Source: Epithemia pelagica (Eukaryota > Bacillariophyta > Bacillariophyceae > Surirellales > Surirellaceae). Taken from it: a stretch of DNA of 64,000 nt. The stretch is from NCBI GenBank assembly GCA_946965045.2, contig OX337233.1, positions 992,001 to 1,056,000 on the forward strand, written 5' to 3'. The position numbers and the translations under genes are program-made. Positions 32,501 through 41,700 of the stretch are shown piece by piece. The notes below the pieces were generated by a model. The model was not told where the DNA came from, made no database searches, and saw only the letters and a program-made list of their open reading frames with translations. Position 1 is the stretch's first letter. Each line of letters opens with the position of its first letter.

Positions 32501-33868
32501 ATTAGTAGCCCAACGTTGAAACAATTTGCAGACGGGTTCGACCATTGCATTCTTCGAGGAATGGAAAGAGGAGAATTTCAATTGGGTCTTTCCGTGCACA
32601 ATCATGCACCACTGGTACTTCTTGGGATACGGCATCGATGGTGTGCGTCGAACCGAACTCATGTCAAGATACACACGATTCACGGTGGACTCCTCGCTTG
32701 GATCATATTCGTCGTCAAGTTTGGATTTGGATTTGGATCGAGGAAAGTTCTTGCGACGTGCTTTCCCAGCTGCACAAGCAGCGCATTGATCCATGGTGGT
32801 GGTTTCAAGAGTCATGCCAAGGTGTTCAACTATCGATTTGAGTTGATGTTGGCCGATATGTCCGAGACGATCATGAGCTTGCTGTAGGGACAAAATGGGG
32901 CGTTTCTTCGGTGGCATGTTGGTGACAGCGCCGACAATTTCGTGTGGAGAGCTTGAAGGTTGACGTCGTAAGTAAAGGCAAAAGATCATTCCTTCTGGTG
33001 TGGGAATTACAATATCGAACGTTACACTGACATTGTCTTTGCTGATGACGATGGCTTCAGATGAACCGGACAGATTCCAGCCTTGCTTGAGCATTTTAGA
33101 GATACTGAAAAGGTTGAAAGCTGCTGACGGTAATAAATTCACTCCAGTGAGTCTCGCTGGTCCGACTTCTTGTCCGTGCTTGTCATAGCAGAGTCCGGGT
33201 AATTCACCAATCAACGAGGGAGTCTCCGTTGTGTCATTTGCCATGACAAGGCCAACTGGATCGACGGGCTTGACGAGATTGATCATGCCTTCAGCATGGC
33301 TGGTCACGTGCTGAGTAGCACCAGTATCAGCAATCCAAATGTTGGGATCACGCAACAAATGAAGGTCTGGTGGAAATTCGATTCCGCTGAGCAATGCTTC
33401 AACTCGCGGACCAGAGTTGGATTGATTGGTCGTATTGGACGCAACAACAGTCGCAATATCAGGTGTGGGAGCAATTTGGACTGGAGGTGCAGACTGTGTT
33501 GGAGGGTGTTGGAGCTTGTGGTGCTTGTGGTGCTGGTTGTCGACGGCTAGTCCAATTCGGAGGGCGCAAATGTGCGTTCTGAGGATTCTCCCAACAGCGA
33601 TTGGTTGAATGACCGTAAACCTTACAGTCTTCGCAGTATGGACGTGGTCGATTGGGATCGTACGGACGTTGATACTGTCCACCACCATGTGTTGGCGGAC
33701 AATATGATTGCTGTGGTGTAGCAAGAGCAGTGCCTTGATTCTGTTGGTTCTGTTGTTGTTGGCACAAAAGGCATTGGTAGTACCCATGGCCTGGTTCCTG
33801 ACAGAAGTTGCATACGACTTGAGGATTCGGAGGTTCACCAGAGCCAACAGCTTGGCAAACAGGGACAT
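29507..33868 (-). CDS. Copia Pol polyprotein (protease, integrase, RT, RNase H)
   Basis: An uninterrupted frame of 1,453 codons; the true N-terminal boundary lies inside the overlap with gag (33459-33868). Protease active site IADTGATQHVTSH. Integrase zinc finger H...H...C..C in HDRLGHIGQHQLKSIVEHLG and DQCAACAAGKA, then core residues in VYLDMSS, RLDNAGEN and PQQNSLAEV. Reverse transcriptase MDVKGAFLLGGF, LYGTKQAARAFWNK and WVDDFLICG. RNase H SVSEAEIVAAVE, QMDCKGALAL, RTRHIDVKWHFLRE. All catalytic motifs look complete, so the element may be autonomous. Pol is in the +1 frame relative to gag, implying +1 frameshifting or a one-base lesion. Confidence 0.93.
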   Translation of the reverse strand: MSLFAKLLALVNLRILKSYATSVRNQAMGTTNAFCANNNRTNRIKALLLLHHSNHIVRQHMVVDSINVRTIPIDHVHTAKTVRFTVIQPIAVGRILRTHICALRIGLAVDNQHHKHHKLQHPPTQSAPPVQIAPTPDIATVVASNTTNQSNSGPRVEALLSGIEFPPDLHLLRDPNIWIADTGATQHVTSHAEGMINLVKPVDPVGLVMANDTTETPSLIGELPGLCYDKHGQEVGPARLTGVNLLPSAAFNLFSISKMLKQGWNLSGSSEAIVISKDNVSVTFDIVIPTPEGMIFCLYLRRQPSSSPHEIVGAVTNMPPKKRPILSLQQAHDRLGHIGQHQLKSIVEHLGMTLETTTMDQCAACAAGKARRKNFPRSKSKSKLDDEYDPSEESTVNRVYLDMSSVRRTPSMPYPKKYQWCMIVHGKTQLKFSSFHSSKNAMVEPVCKLFQRWATNGLGVTHVRLDNAGENILLQSRAQSVAWKLGIEFEFTARNTPQQNSLAEVSISTIAMRGRAMMHRANLPLEYRNLLWTTAFDTATLLDGLIVIKIDGVSQTREHWCGQLPKFAHHLRTWGEAGTVKISTDTSKKLNDRGAHCLFVGYCKDHAGDVYRMFNPTTKMIYLTRDVVWLRRMYFVPPPSVPHLMVSPVVDPSTYADCDDLPLIDDAAPFIEMIPDENPENPQPDSKDEPEAIAHEPMEIERPTVETIDQATDADDNVSVLTSATPRREQVTRTGRHIRPPRRLIEEYACAGINFQQLSLSRAEQNYYHTMSSLGHEDSDFSDSSHHHDDQDNVPEPQVTDIRSGFQEVSVDYPLSDISGAFIQADIDPDYVAPKFPVDSVPSGYSANSTDLAKECAMVGAGLGGGIQNTKELHVLKYEEAINGPERDQWLESIEKDYQRMIDNGVFIPCSPVDVPADAKILSNVWAMKKKANGTFRARLNARGYEQVDGEHYDSHATFAPVASEMTIMIIFVLIILANWVVHVMDVKGAFLLGGFEKDRKMWMTIPKGMESKYPPGWLILLGKTLYGTKQAARAFWNKVQEVMQLIGFLRNRADPCLYFAWTVYGLVIWLSWVDDFLICGSEAGVLHSKAAMKEHFDCDDCGVLTEYIGCKVDIDREARSCKFTQPVLLRSFTDEFSVPHAPQPYSTPAAPGEVLRKDDGTPNLDSTKQSLYRSGVGKLLHLMKWTRPDILNSVRELSKFMKQATTNHLKAMYRVMRFCMDTSTRSKTLRPVGCWDGSRDGFEFEIRGVSDSDFAKDPEKRHSVSGISVFLQDAPISESSRMQDCVTLSVSEAEIVAAVETGQRMLLGMRVIEQMGLTVKKPMILQMDCKGALALTHSWSVGGRTRHIDVKWHFLREMKEDGLIHTIWVHSPDNSADLFTKNLSGPDFKRHSLVYCSDIDPSSTADDDPSSMAMNEHGAHVEPIVGSETALIAHQGPIPYWIQCFLRQAPSN

Positions 33869-34598
33869 TCTTGACAGCAGGAGTCACCTGAAGCGACAAT
33901 CCACCACTGTCGATGCTCGATTCGGTCACATCTTCACCGTCGTCATCTTCATCATGATGCAAGTTCCATTGAGTCATCATTGCATCGATCAAGTCATCGG
34001 CAGTGACTTGACTTCCTTTCGCACGTTGTTCAGCAGCAACAATCGTGCTATAGATCGGAGCAGCCTTCTCGATGACAATGGCGACAAGATCGTCGTCTCC
34101 CAATTCATGACTGTGTCTGTTTTCAATCTGTGAAATCTTCTTACAAAGAATCTTGGGGTTCATGGTGTCCGTCATATTGATCTTGTTGATGTCTTGCCGA
34201 ATTCGCGTTTTGGCCGCGATATTCTCACTTGTATAATTGCGAAGCAACCCCTTGATAATGATGTGCGCTTGTCCTCCAGGCCAATCGCTTGTAATGGACT
34301 TCATGACGAGCTTGAGGTCGTCATCGGCTTGGAGAGCCATACTCAAACACGATACCGCCATTGCATTTCGATGTAATGCCTTCTTCTGTTTCTTTCCTGA
34401 ATCGGTGGTATCATCAATGACTGCGTCTTCTGTTCCCGGCAGATCAGGATCAGGAGTATCAGACATAGCTTGGATAAAGTTATATACGCGTGCATGCAAA
34501 CGAAAGCGCATCCACCAAATGGGATAGTCGGCCTTTTTGCCTGAGAAGGATGGAACCTTGACTGCCGTTGCTGTCTTGTCTCCGTTTGTGGTTTCCAT
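33459..34598 (-). CDS. Copia Gag (nucleocapsid) protein
   Basis: Starts at the ATG at 34598 (METTNGDK...), 379 codons. Copia-type gag helical region (YPIWWMRFRLHARVYNFIQA), then an acidic linker and two CCHC knuckles: CNFCQEPGHGYYQC and CEDCKVYGHSTNRC, both CX2CX4HX4C. Stops at 33459 while Pol has been open in the next frame since 33868, a 410-bp overlap. Confidence 0.9.
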   Translation of the reverse strand: METTNGDKTATAVKVPSFSGKKADYPIWWMRFRLHARVYNFIQAMSDTPDPDLPGTEDAVIDDTTDSGKKQKKALHRNAMAVSCLSMALQADDDLKLVMKSITSDWPGGQAHIIIKGLLRNYTSENIAAKTRIRQDINKINMTDTMNPKILCKKISQIENRHSHELGDDDLVAIVIEKAAPIYSTIVAAEQRAKGSQVTADDLIDAMMTQWNLHHDEDDDGEDVTESSIDSGGLSLQVTPAVKNVPVCQAVGSGEPPNPQVVCNFCQEPGHGYYQCLLCQQQQNQQNQGTALATPQQSYCPPTHGGGQYQRPYDPNRPRPYCEDCKVYGHSTNRCWENPQNAHLRPPNWTSRRQPAPQAPQAPTPSNTVCTSSPNCSHT

Positions 34599-34824
34599 GA
34601 TGATGAGATTGATAGATGATTTGGAGTTAGACAAGATGGATAACAACACAACAATACACGATCAACGATCCCAAACCTTTGCGGTAATGGTCGTTCTGTC
34701 CCGATTTTGATTCAACAATCCAAGGTTTCGACTCAGTTCCTTGATTCTTCTTGTTCCCGTGAGCTTCGTTTCTCTCTCTCTTGTAACAAAGGACCAATAG
34801 AGCAACCGCCGATACTAGCTAGTG

Positions 34825-35100
34825 TGTTGGATCACTAGATTGGCCCAAATGGGGTCTCCTGTGCACAGAAGTAATACAGTTGTAAGCGTAGATGAAAGGT
34901 TTGCAAAATGTTCAATCTTAAAAGAGTGAGAGTTACGACTAGAGTAATGTCCAAGATGGGAGTTGTTGTTGTGCCAGTTGTGATCGTAATCGTCCAAGAT
35001 CTAGGTGAGCTATTACCGCCTCCCATGCGGTTTCTATCCCAAAGATCATATGTGCGACCGACTCATGACATGAAGAGCGATTCAATTCTTGATTCCAACA
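34825..35100 (-). repeat. Copia 5' LTR
   Basis: 276 bp, TGTTGG...CCAACA. The element reads on the minus strand, so this right-hand copy is the promoter LTR. The adjoining internal sequence (CTAGCTAGTATCGGCGGTTG on the minus strand) should hold the primer-binding site; its tRNA partner is not identified. Confidence 0.93.
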
Positions 35101-35777
35101 CATGATGGCGTGAACATACATTAGAGTTGCTGTTTTGCTATCAATACACTGTGTAGCTACTACTGTGATGTGTATTGTGTACCAATAGGTGTCCAAACAA
35201 TGTAAGATAAGAGCCATATAGTCCCTTTGAGTTGCTTCGTTCGAAATGGCAAGACGTCGCTTCCGTACCTGTGCCACGAGGCATGGCGCCTATGAGTCTG
35301 ATGCATAATAGCCTTAACCTTTAAATTTTGGTGATGCCGATGCATCCTACACTATTGGTTTGAGGTCTATGACTGGGAAGACAGGTTTGAAGAGTCCAAA
35401 TAGGTGCACAACAACCTGTGCAACACCATGGTCCGTGTTGTCATCGTGGTGGAGGAAATGAGATATGCCGGCCGACTGGAAACAGGTTATTTTTGGCAAA
35501 TAGGTATGGGGGTGGCTCAGAGAAATTACACCCTATAAGCCACCCCCGCTAGGGGGTAACCATCTCTTCCCTTTCGCTCACAAAACAGACACCATTCAGA
35601 ATTGTGGATATTGATTGCTGCAAAGAGTCAAAACTCTGTGACACGAAACCATCATCCCTTGTCCTATTTTGTTGCTTCAGACCATACCCAGTCATCATTC
35701 ATCCTTCTCGTGAGACGATCGACATCAACCACATTGCTTCATAAAATTGAAACTTGGTCATCAGCCATACATACAAG
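35101..35777. other. Remainder of the element interrupted by copia, plus upstream of the arm-2 ATPase fusion
   Basis: 35101-35430 continues the sequence broken at 28916. A minus-strand frame (MAQVRKRRLAISNEATQRDY) runs toward the copia junction but shows no known family. 35431-35559 is the inverted-repeat partner. 35560-35777 is the likely promoter and leader of the gene at 35778. Confidence 0.5.
35431..35559 (-). repeat. Right member of the inverted repeat pair around copia
   Basis: Reverse complement of 28624-28742 with some divergence: GGTATGGGGGTGGCTCAG and CCACCCCCGCTAGGGGG pair with the left copy. Confidence 0.7.
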
Positions 35778-37328
35778 ATGAATGCACTTTCCATTGCCTC
35801 TCGTCGACGTGCGCTTGCTCGTCGAGCCACATGTACATCCGTTCAGCACACGACCGTTCGTGGTCTGTCCAGCCAACAAGGACACGATGCGGCAGGTCGA
35901 CTGAAATCTATCTACGCTTTCACGCCGCAGCAGACCAACGAAACGTTCGAAGATGTTGGATATGGACCTCTTGTTGTACAGCGGCGTGATCTTCTTGAGG
36001 AAATAATCCAATACGCCTCCCCGAAGAAGTCTGTGCACATTAGCGGGTGCAAGGGTGCAGGGAAAAGCACGGTGCTGAACCAGATTGGAGAGCTGCTGGT
36101 CAGCAATGGCAAAACAGTTTTTTTCTTTGAAAACGCAACATCGTTTCAGCAACTAGATGTGAATGAATGGATTAGGAGAATGGCAGCGGTGAAACAAGAA
36201 GCGTACATTCTGGTCGACGAGACACAAGCCAATGTTGACTCGGACATATTTACCGTGCTTTTGAAGAATACAAAAAATCACCGTCTCACGACAATCGGTG
36301 CTGGGGTTCCCCACTATCAAACAATAAGTGGGTCGTTCAAGAAATCAATTGCAACTGATCGGCTTTTTGTTGCCGAAGATATGCTTGTTGAGGAGGGGAT
36401 AACAGACTATTTTGCGTCCAACACCACGGCTGCAACAGGAGCTGAGATTGAAAAGCTTCTTCAATTCATCCGCTCGCATGTTGGTGGACACATCTACCCA
36501 TTAATGTGGCTTGCAGAGCATCTTGTTCCGAAGATGAAAAACGAAGGCTTCTCGGTGGAGGAGGTGATCAGATACTTTGAGTCGAACGACTTTCGAGGTC
36601 AACAGGCATTCCAAGAAATGGTTCAACGCATCCTGCCGGATGTTACTGCTACCGACGTTCGCCCATTACTCTACAGAGACCCCGATGATCGTGCTGTCGC
36701 TGATCTTCGAAAGAAAGGATTTTGCGATAGCAATGGCATGATCGTTTCACAATTTCTCTTTGAGAATTTCGTGTCGCATCAAGGAGGAAAAGGAACTTTG
36801 TTGGCTACCAAGCTGAACCATGGCATTGCTGGTGTGCAGCAACTGCTTTCTCACACCCTTCCAAAGCTTAACCGGGACCAGTATGGACCTCATGGAGGTC
36901 CAATCGAAGACGCTATGACGTTTGAGCTCTTGCTTGGCCTCTCCAAAGTTAAACAACTCGACACTCGACTGTTCAACCCCAAGCTCATCAATACGGGGAC
37001 TGCAGCAAGAAAGCCAGACCTCTACTTCAACTCAACAATCGATAGTTATATTGAGTGTGTTCTCACTTCAGCCAATAATGCAACGGAGAGGAGGAGTCTT
37101 GATGAGCACATTTCACGATTCTATCCAAATACTGACGGTGACGTCTACTACAATATTGGAGACTCCAGTTTTGCCATCATCAATTATCAGGTCGCAGGCA
37201 CGGAACCTTTGCAACCCGAAAATCAGCATTTTCGAGGCCAAGTTTTTGACGAACGAGTGTTTACCCTCGTTATGCCGACCAAGGAAGTTTATCGAGGAAG
37301 CACGCTCATCGCTTCGCCGTGTATGTAG
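35778..37328 (+). CDS. Mitochondrial-type presequence fused to ATPase/nuclease-like body (arm 2 fusion)
   Basis: 516 codons from the ATG at 35778. Residues 1-43 (MNALSIASRRRALARRATCT, then SVQHTTVRGLSSQQ) form an Arg-rich, acid-free presequence with an RGLSS cleavage-like site. From residue 44 (SIYAFTPQQTNETF) the protein equals the arm-1 body. Walker A GCKGAGKST at 90-98, Walker B ILVDE at 144-148, a probable sensor strand TTIGAGVPHY at 171-180, and PD...E (413-414, 426) in KPDLYF...YIEC near the C-terminus. The overall plan (P-loop ATPase plus REase-like end) recalls RHS/Crinkler-type proteins, but ExK is ECV here, so nuclease activity is doubtful. The join is exactly the inverted-repeat end at 35905. 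Differences from arm 1 include Arg/Trp, Thr/Ala and Glu/Asp. Confidence 0.7.
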   Translation: MNALSIASRRRALARRATCTSVQHTTVRGLSSQQGHDAAGRLKSIYAFTPQQTNETFEDVGYGPLVVQRRDLLEEIIQYASPKKSVHISGCKGAGKSTVLNQIGELLVSNGKTVFFFENATSFQQLDVNEWIRRMAAVKQEAYILVDETQANVDSDIFTVLLKNTKNHRLTTIGAGVPHYQTISGSFKKSIATDRLFVAEDMLVEEGITDYFASNTTAATGAEIEKLLQFIRSHVGGHIYPLMWLAEHLVPKMKNEGFSVEEVIRYFESNDFRGQQAFQEMVQRILPDVTATDVRPLLYRDPDDRAVADLRKKGFCDSNGMIVSQFLFENFVSHQGGKGTLLATKLNHGIAGVQQLLSHTLPKLNRDQYGPHGGPIEDAMTFELLLGLSKVKQLDTRLFNPKLINTGTAARKPDLYFNSTIDSYIECVLTSANNATERRSLDEHISRFYPNTDGDVYYNIGDSSFAIINYQVAGTEPLQPENQHFRGQVFDERVFTLVMPTKEVYRGSTLIASPCM

Positions 37329-37611
37329 GACAGCGATGCTCAATTCCCTTGAGTGTTCAAATAACCAAACGTCCCTACAAGGCACTACTCTTTACTGCAA
37401 TGAAGATTCGCTTTCTAAGGCATTCCTAGATCCCTATCAAGGCAACTGAAGTCCCATGAGGTCCCCGCAGGCAGCGAAGAACAAGACATGTTAGACATGA
37501 TTCGCAGAAGCTACTTTGGATACTCTGGTGACTTTTGCAGTTTGCAGCGATAGCGACGGTTGGTCGGACAGGAGGTGATCGTCCATGTTTACCGGAAGAC
37601 CATTCGCTGTG

Positions 37612-38493
37612 TCAACAACCATCCCACCATATGGCCAAGTTTCGGCCTTGAAAGGGAAGTGTAGAACAATTAAACCGCTCATCTTTCGACAGAATGTATT
37701 CACAGAACTCCTCATATGATCTAACTTTGACCCGTCGCATTGCCGTTGGTGATCCGGATACTGCTTCATTTGAGTCGTCAGTGTATCCCTTCGACCTCAA
37801 AATTGGGAAGAACTTTTCACCCTCTTCAGACTCTTCCACAAGAACCGTGCGAAAGTTGAATATATTAGGGAAAACGCAGCAGGGTACGACAACAAAGGGC
37901 TTTTTGTAGTGCAAAGCGGCGTCAACAATAGCTTCCGTAGCACTGTCAGCATGCATTCCAACGATCAAACAGCTTTCTTCAATTGCAGAAATAAGATTTG
38001 GTTTTGCTTTCATCCCTGGTAGAGTGCTTTCACTTGTAAAGTACAACTGGTGCTGTTGCACCAATTGTTCCATCCTTTGAAAAGGCTTAGTACCAGTACT
38101 CTCCGCTTCTTCCATGTGCAAAGTCGCCCGAGCTTGCCACTTTTTCGGAAGTTGGGGGATTACATGTTTCTGAAGACATACAACCACGTCGGTGGGTCGA
38201 GGATCAACAATAATGACACGACGTTGGAGGCACCAAGCCAGACGTGTGGCTAATTCTCCTTTACCACCTCCAGCCACGTCAAGGATTGGAGGACAGTCGC
38301 TATCGTTTGAGTTGTTTGAAAATACTTGAGGAAATGTATGTTGAAGCCATTTTACAAAATCTTTCGTTTTGTTGTTGTTTCGAGCTCCATGTCGGCCTCG
38401 ATTCCTTTGGGGCAACTTATCATGTGAAGACACTTTGTCCCCCAAACTACCGTGCTGCCGCTGTTCTTTCGGCTTTCCTTCGACTCTAGGCAT
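37612..38493 (-). CDS. SAM-dependent methyltransferase-like protein (arm 2)
   Basis: Identical in predicted protein, as far as I can see, to the 293-residue product at 18206-19087: same LDVAGGGKGE and VVVPCCVF motifs and same start. It is the only gene in the repeat that is intact and unfused in both arms, so two expressed copies are plausible. Confidence 0.65.
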   Translation of the reverse strand: MPRVEGKPKEQRQHGSLGDKVSSHDKLPQRNRGRHGARNNNKTKDFVKWLQHTFPQVFSNNSNDSDCPPILDVAGGGKGELATRLAWCLQRRVIIVDPRPTDVVVCLQKHVIPQLPKKWQARATLHMEEAESTGTKPFQRMEQLVQQHQLYFTSESTLPGMKAKPNLISAIEESCLIVGMHADSATEAIVDAALHYKKPFVVVPCCVFPNIFNFRTVLVEESEEGEKFFPILRSKGYTDDSNEAVSGSPTAMRRVKVRSYEEFCEYILSKDERFNCSTLPFQGRNLAIWWDGC

Positions 38494-38730
38494 GCTATCC
38501 TTGCTTGCGTCGGCGATGGCCTTTCAATTTGGAGAGAAGTGACATGGCCACACGAGATGAGGATCGTTGTGATCTGTTGTGATATTGTGAATGGTGAATT
38601 GTGACAGACAATGCCGGTCGGTTGACAGCCAGACCTCATTTAGTATCCCTTTTTTGGATCTTGGATCATCTGGTGCTCATCTAATGGAGCAAAGAAGAGT
38701 GATGGAGGAGACAAAGGCCCCAACGAAGAA
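38494..38730. promoter_or_regulatory. Divergent promoter region (arm 2)
   Basis: Mirror of 17969-18205, between the methyltransferase-like gene (-) and the DDT-WHIM-PWWP gene (+). An ATG at 38682 (ATGGAGCAAAGAAGAGTGAT) is out of frame by one with the downstream protein, so the true start is unresolved. Confidence 0.4.
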
Positions 38731-41700
38731 GTGAAGCGTGTACCCAAAACGTACAAGGAATTGGTGAAGTACAACAAAGAAAAGCTTCGCGATCTGGAGA
38801 AGACCGTAAGTTCGGAGGAGTATCAGAAAGTACGTTCTCAAATGCAAAAGAAAGAACAGCAGCTATTCAAGAAAGAAGAAGCTGAGAGAAAAGAAAAGGA
38901 GCGCCTGGATCGTATTCGGAAACGGCGTTTTCCAATGGAAGACACCAAGTTACATTAGGAGGATAAGGAATTGGGAGTGAAACCACCTGCAGACGTCATG
39001 CCCCGTCCGACAGTACCTTATTTCTGGCAAATGGTTCTGCCTCTCAACGATCCGGGCCGTCAGGGCAGAACATCCGATCATGTCCTACGATACAGCAAAT
39101 CAGACGCCCTGGCACATGGCAGCCATGGACTGGTCTCTGATTTGCTCCAGGTGTACTACTTTTTTCGAGGGGACGTGCATTTCACTGGAGATACGGACTC
39201 CACAGAGCAAATTCTCCCCACGACTAAACGAAAACGGGGACAAGGCGGCAAGTCTGTTGAGGAACCCGGTTCGTCATTGATTGTGCCCGAATTTACCCTG
39301 TCTAATCTGATTTACTCCACGGAAGAACTCTTGAATGGGAATGCCAGGAAAAGCCGACTGGTGCCTCCTCTGATTTCGCATTTATTTGTCACGTGTTTGC
39401 AACTCTTGTGCCGAGCGCCTGAGGATGGAAAGACTGGCTCTTCCTCTCTCGGAAAAGACCCTCAAAAGCTGTTGCAATTCGAACTGAACAAGTACCTTTT
39501 GCCTGCTCTTACGCCAGGAAGTTGGCCTGACGTGTGTCATCTTTACATGGATGCGGTCGAACGGTTTTATAGTACAGAATCAAGCAGAGATCCGGCAGTC
39601 TTACCTCCCCTCAACACGGATCTTTCCTACCTGTTTGGCCGAATTGATGAACCTATCATTCCAATGACACCAGCACCCACAAAAACAAATGACAACGTAG
39701 AAGCGCGTGGCAGGGATCCGTTTCCTCTCCCCGATGCATACGGTGCTTATCTAGGGGATTTTCGAAGCGTTTTGTATCGTGCTCATGAAAAACTCGGTAG
39801 AATGGAGGCATGGTCACTCACAGCAGAGGAGTTGTTTGCTCTTCTCCGAGCCCTCACGGATGATTTACTAGCATTTTACCCAGGGATGGCGGAGAAAATT
39901 GCGTTTCGTGAGGACAAAATGTACGAGTTGTTGAAAGCCAAAAAGGCTGCGGATGCAAAGTTTCGAAAAGTGAAACTTGCATATGAAGGTCCGGCGAAAC
40001 CAAAAAAGCCGCAAGAAACTTCGGGTTCTGGAGACAAAGATACCAACGAGGCAAGCAAAAGCAACGGTACAAACGGTGCGACTGAGGTCTCAGGAGCTCC
40101 AAAACCAACCGCAACAAAGAAAGAATATGAGACGGCGTTACGAATGCAACAAAAAGCCAATGATGCCTACGAAAAGGGAATTCGTCAACTTGTAGCACGA
40201 ACTGAACCAGTTGGACACGATCGAAACCACAACGCCCTTTACTGCTTTCGCCGTGACCCCGAAGTTTTGTATGTAGAGGAACTACGCAACCCTTCAAATA
40301 CCACCGAGCTCGCAGTTCCGGAAGAGTTCCAATTTCACCGTCGCTCTTGGCATGTCATTGAAACATCATCCTTGTTTGATTCGTTTACTTCCAGTCTTGA
40401 TATCCGTGGCAAACGGGAGCAGGATCTCTACGAAACCATGCTGGGCCCCGCAGGTGGCCAGCAGTCGTTGCGACGATACTTGCACGACGATGTGAAAGAC
40501 GAAGCTGAAAAATCAAGCCGCCGACGTGAAAAAGAGGCACTTTACAAAAGACTTGAAGTAGCAAAAGTGAAATGTGACGAAAAAGATAGACGCAGCGGTC
40601 GACTGGCTCACCAAGCAGAAGACGAACTTTCCCGAATACAATCGGAACTTGATAAGTTTGAGAAGCAACCCGCACCTTCTGTGTCTGTTTCATCGACTGA
40701 TGATATGACTGGCTTGACGGTACTGCGCTCTTTCGACACAGGCATTGATCGAAGGGAAACAAGAAGATCACGAGAGAAGCATGCTTCCAGCCGACCAATT
40801 TCGCATCTTCCGTGTAGCAATCTCGTTCCGTCTGGAAATATTGATGGCTCCGGAATTGTTGGGATCCTCGTTTCGCAATTACTCTCCGTGGAAGAAGCTT
40901 GCGAGGATGTCGCCCCCTGGCCAGAGGACAAGCGAAACGCATGGACCACAAAGGTTGAGACATCTGTTCATTCGTGGTATAGTGCATTGAATAATGTAGA
41001 CCAGGTTGACAATGGATCGAAGGCGGGTATTTCTGATTCTCCCTACTCTGTGATGTCGAGTGGCAAGAAGCGTCGAGGGGGAGAAACACCTAATTCTCAA
41101 GCTGCCGGACTTCAATCTATAACGTCTGTGACGAACTCGTTGAAGCAACCACTTTTGGAGCTCGAAGAGAGGGTGGCCGATATTTCAAATGTTGCGGTGA
41201 TGAGCCGCGATGCCGAAATCGCCGACGAAAATATGTCAACAGACGGATCTGGAGATGCACAGAATCGTGAGCTGGATGTCGCTTGGAAGAGAGAACTCCA
41301 TCGCCTCAGAAGTACATCTTCCCGACAACATCTTAAAGTCCGCGAACTTTTGGTGAAAGCGATATCGCTGGCCAGAAAAGCCCATGCCTCAGACGTTGTT
41401 GCAGAACTTCGTGCGGCCCTACTTCTGCTACATCCAAATGCCGCTAGCGAGAGTCGACAAGCGGGAATAAGTGTGTTGGAAGCACATGGGGGTTTCGAGG
41501 GTCCTGAAATGGAAGAAGCTGACGAAGAAGATGACAGTGGGGAAGGCAAAGGGGAAGAAACTGTCTCTGTTCTTTGTGCCGAGGCTGCACTTCTCACTGG
41601 TTGTCTCGGGGGAAGCGAGGAGGCGACGAGGTCCGATTGGATAGAGCTCGTGAAATCCTGCAAGACCCTTTCGAGACTTTCGTCGTTGACTGCTGGATTC

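Larger units (their letters stand above)
28917..35100 (-). mobile_element. Full-length Ty1/copia-type LTR retrotransposon (6,184 bp)
   Basis: Two 276-bp LTRs (28917-29192 and 34825-35100) begin TGTTGG, end CCAACA and differ by a single base (CTATAACC against CTATTACC), so insertion is recent. Flanks are AATGA on the left and CATGA on the right, a probable 5-bp target duplication with one mismatch. Read on the minus strand: gag with two zinc knuckles, then protease, integrase, reverse transcriptase and RNase H in copia order. GGCAGGG just before the 3' LTR could be the polypurine tract. Confidence 0.95.
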
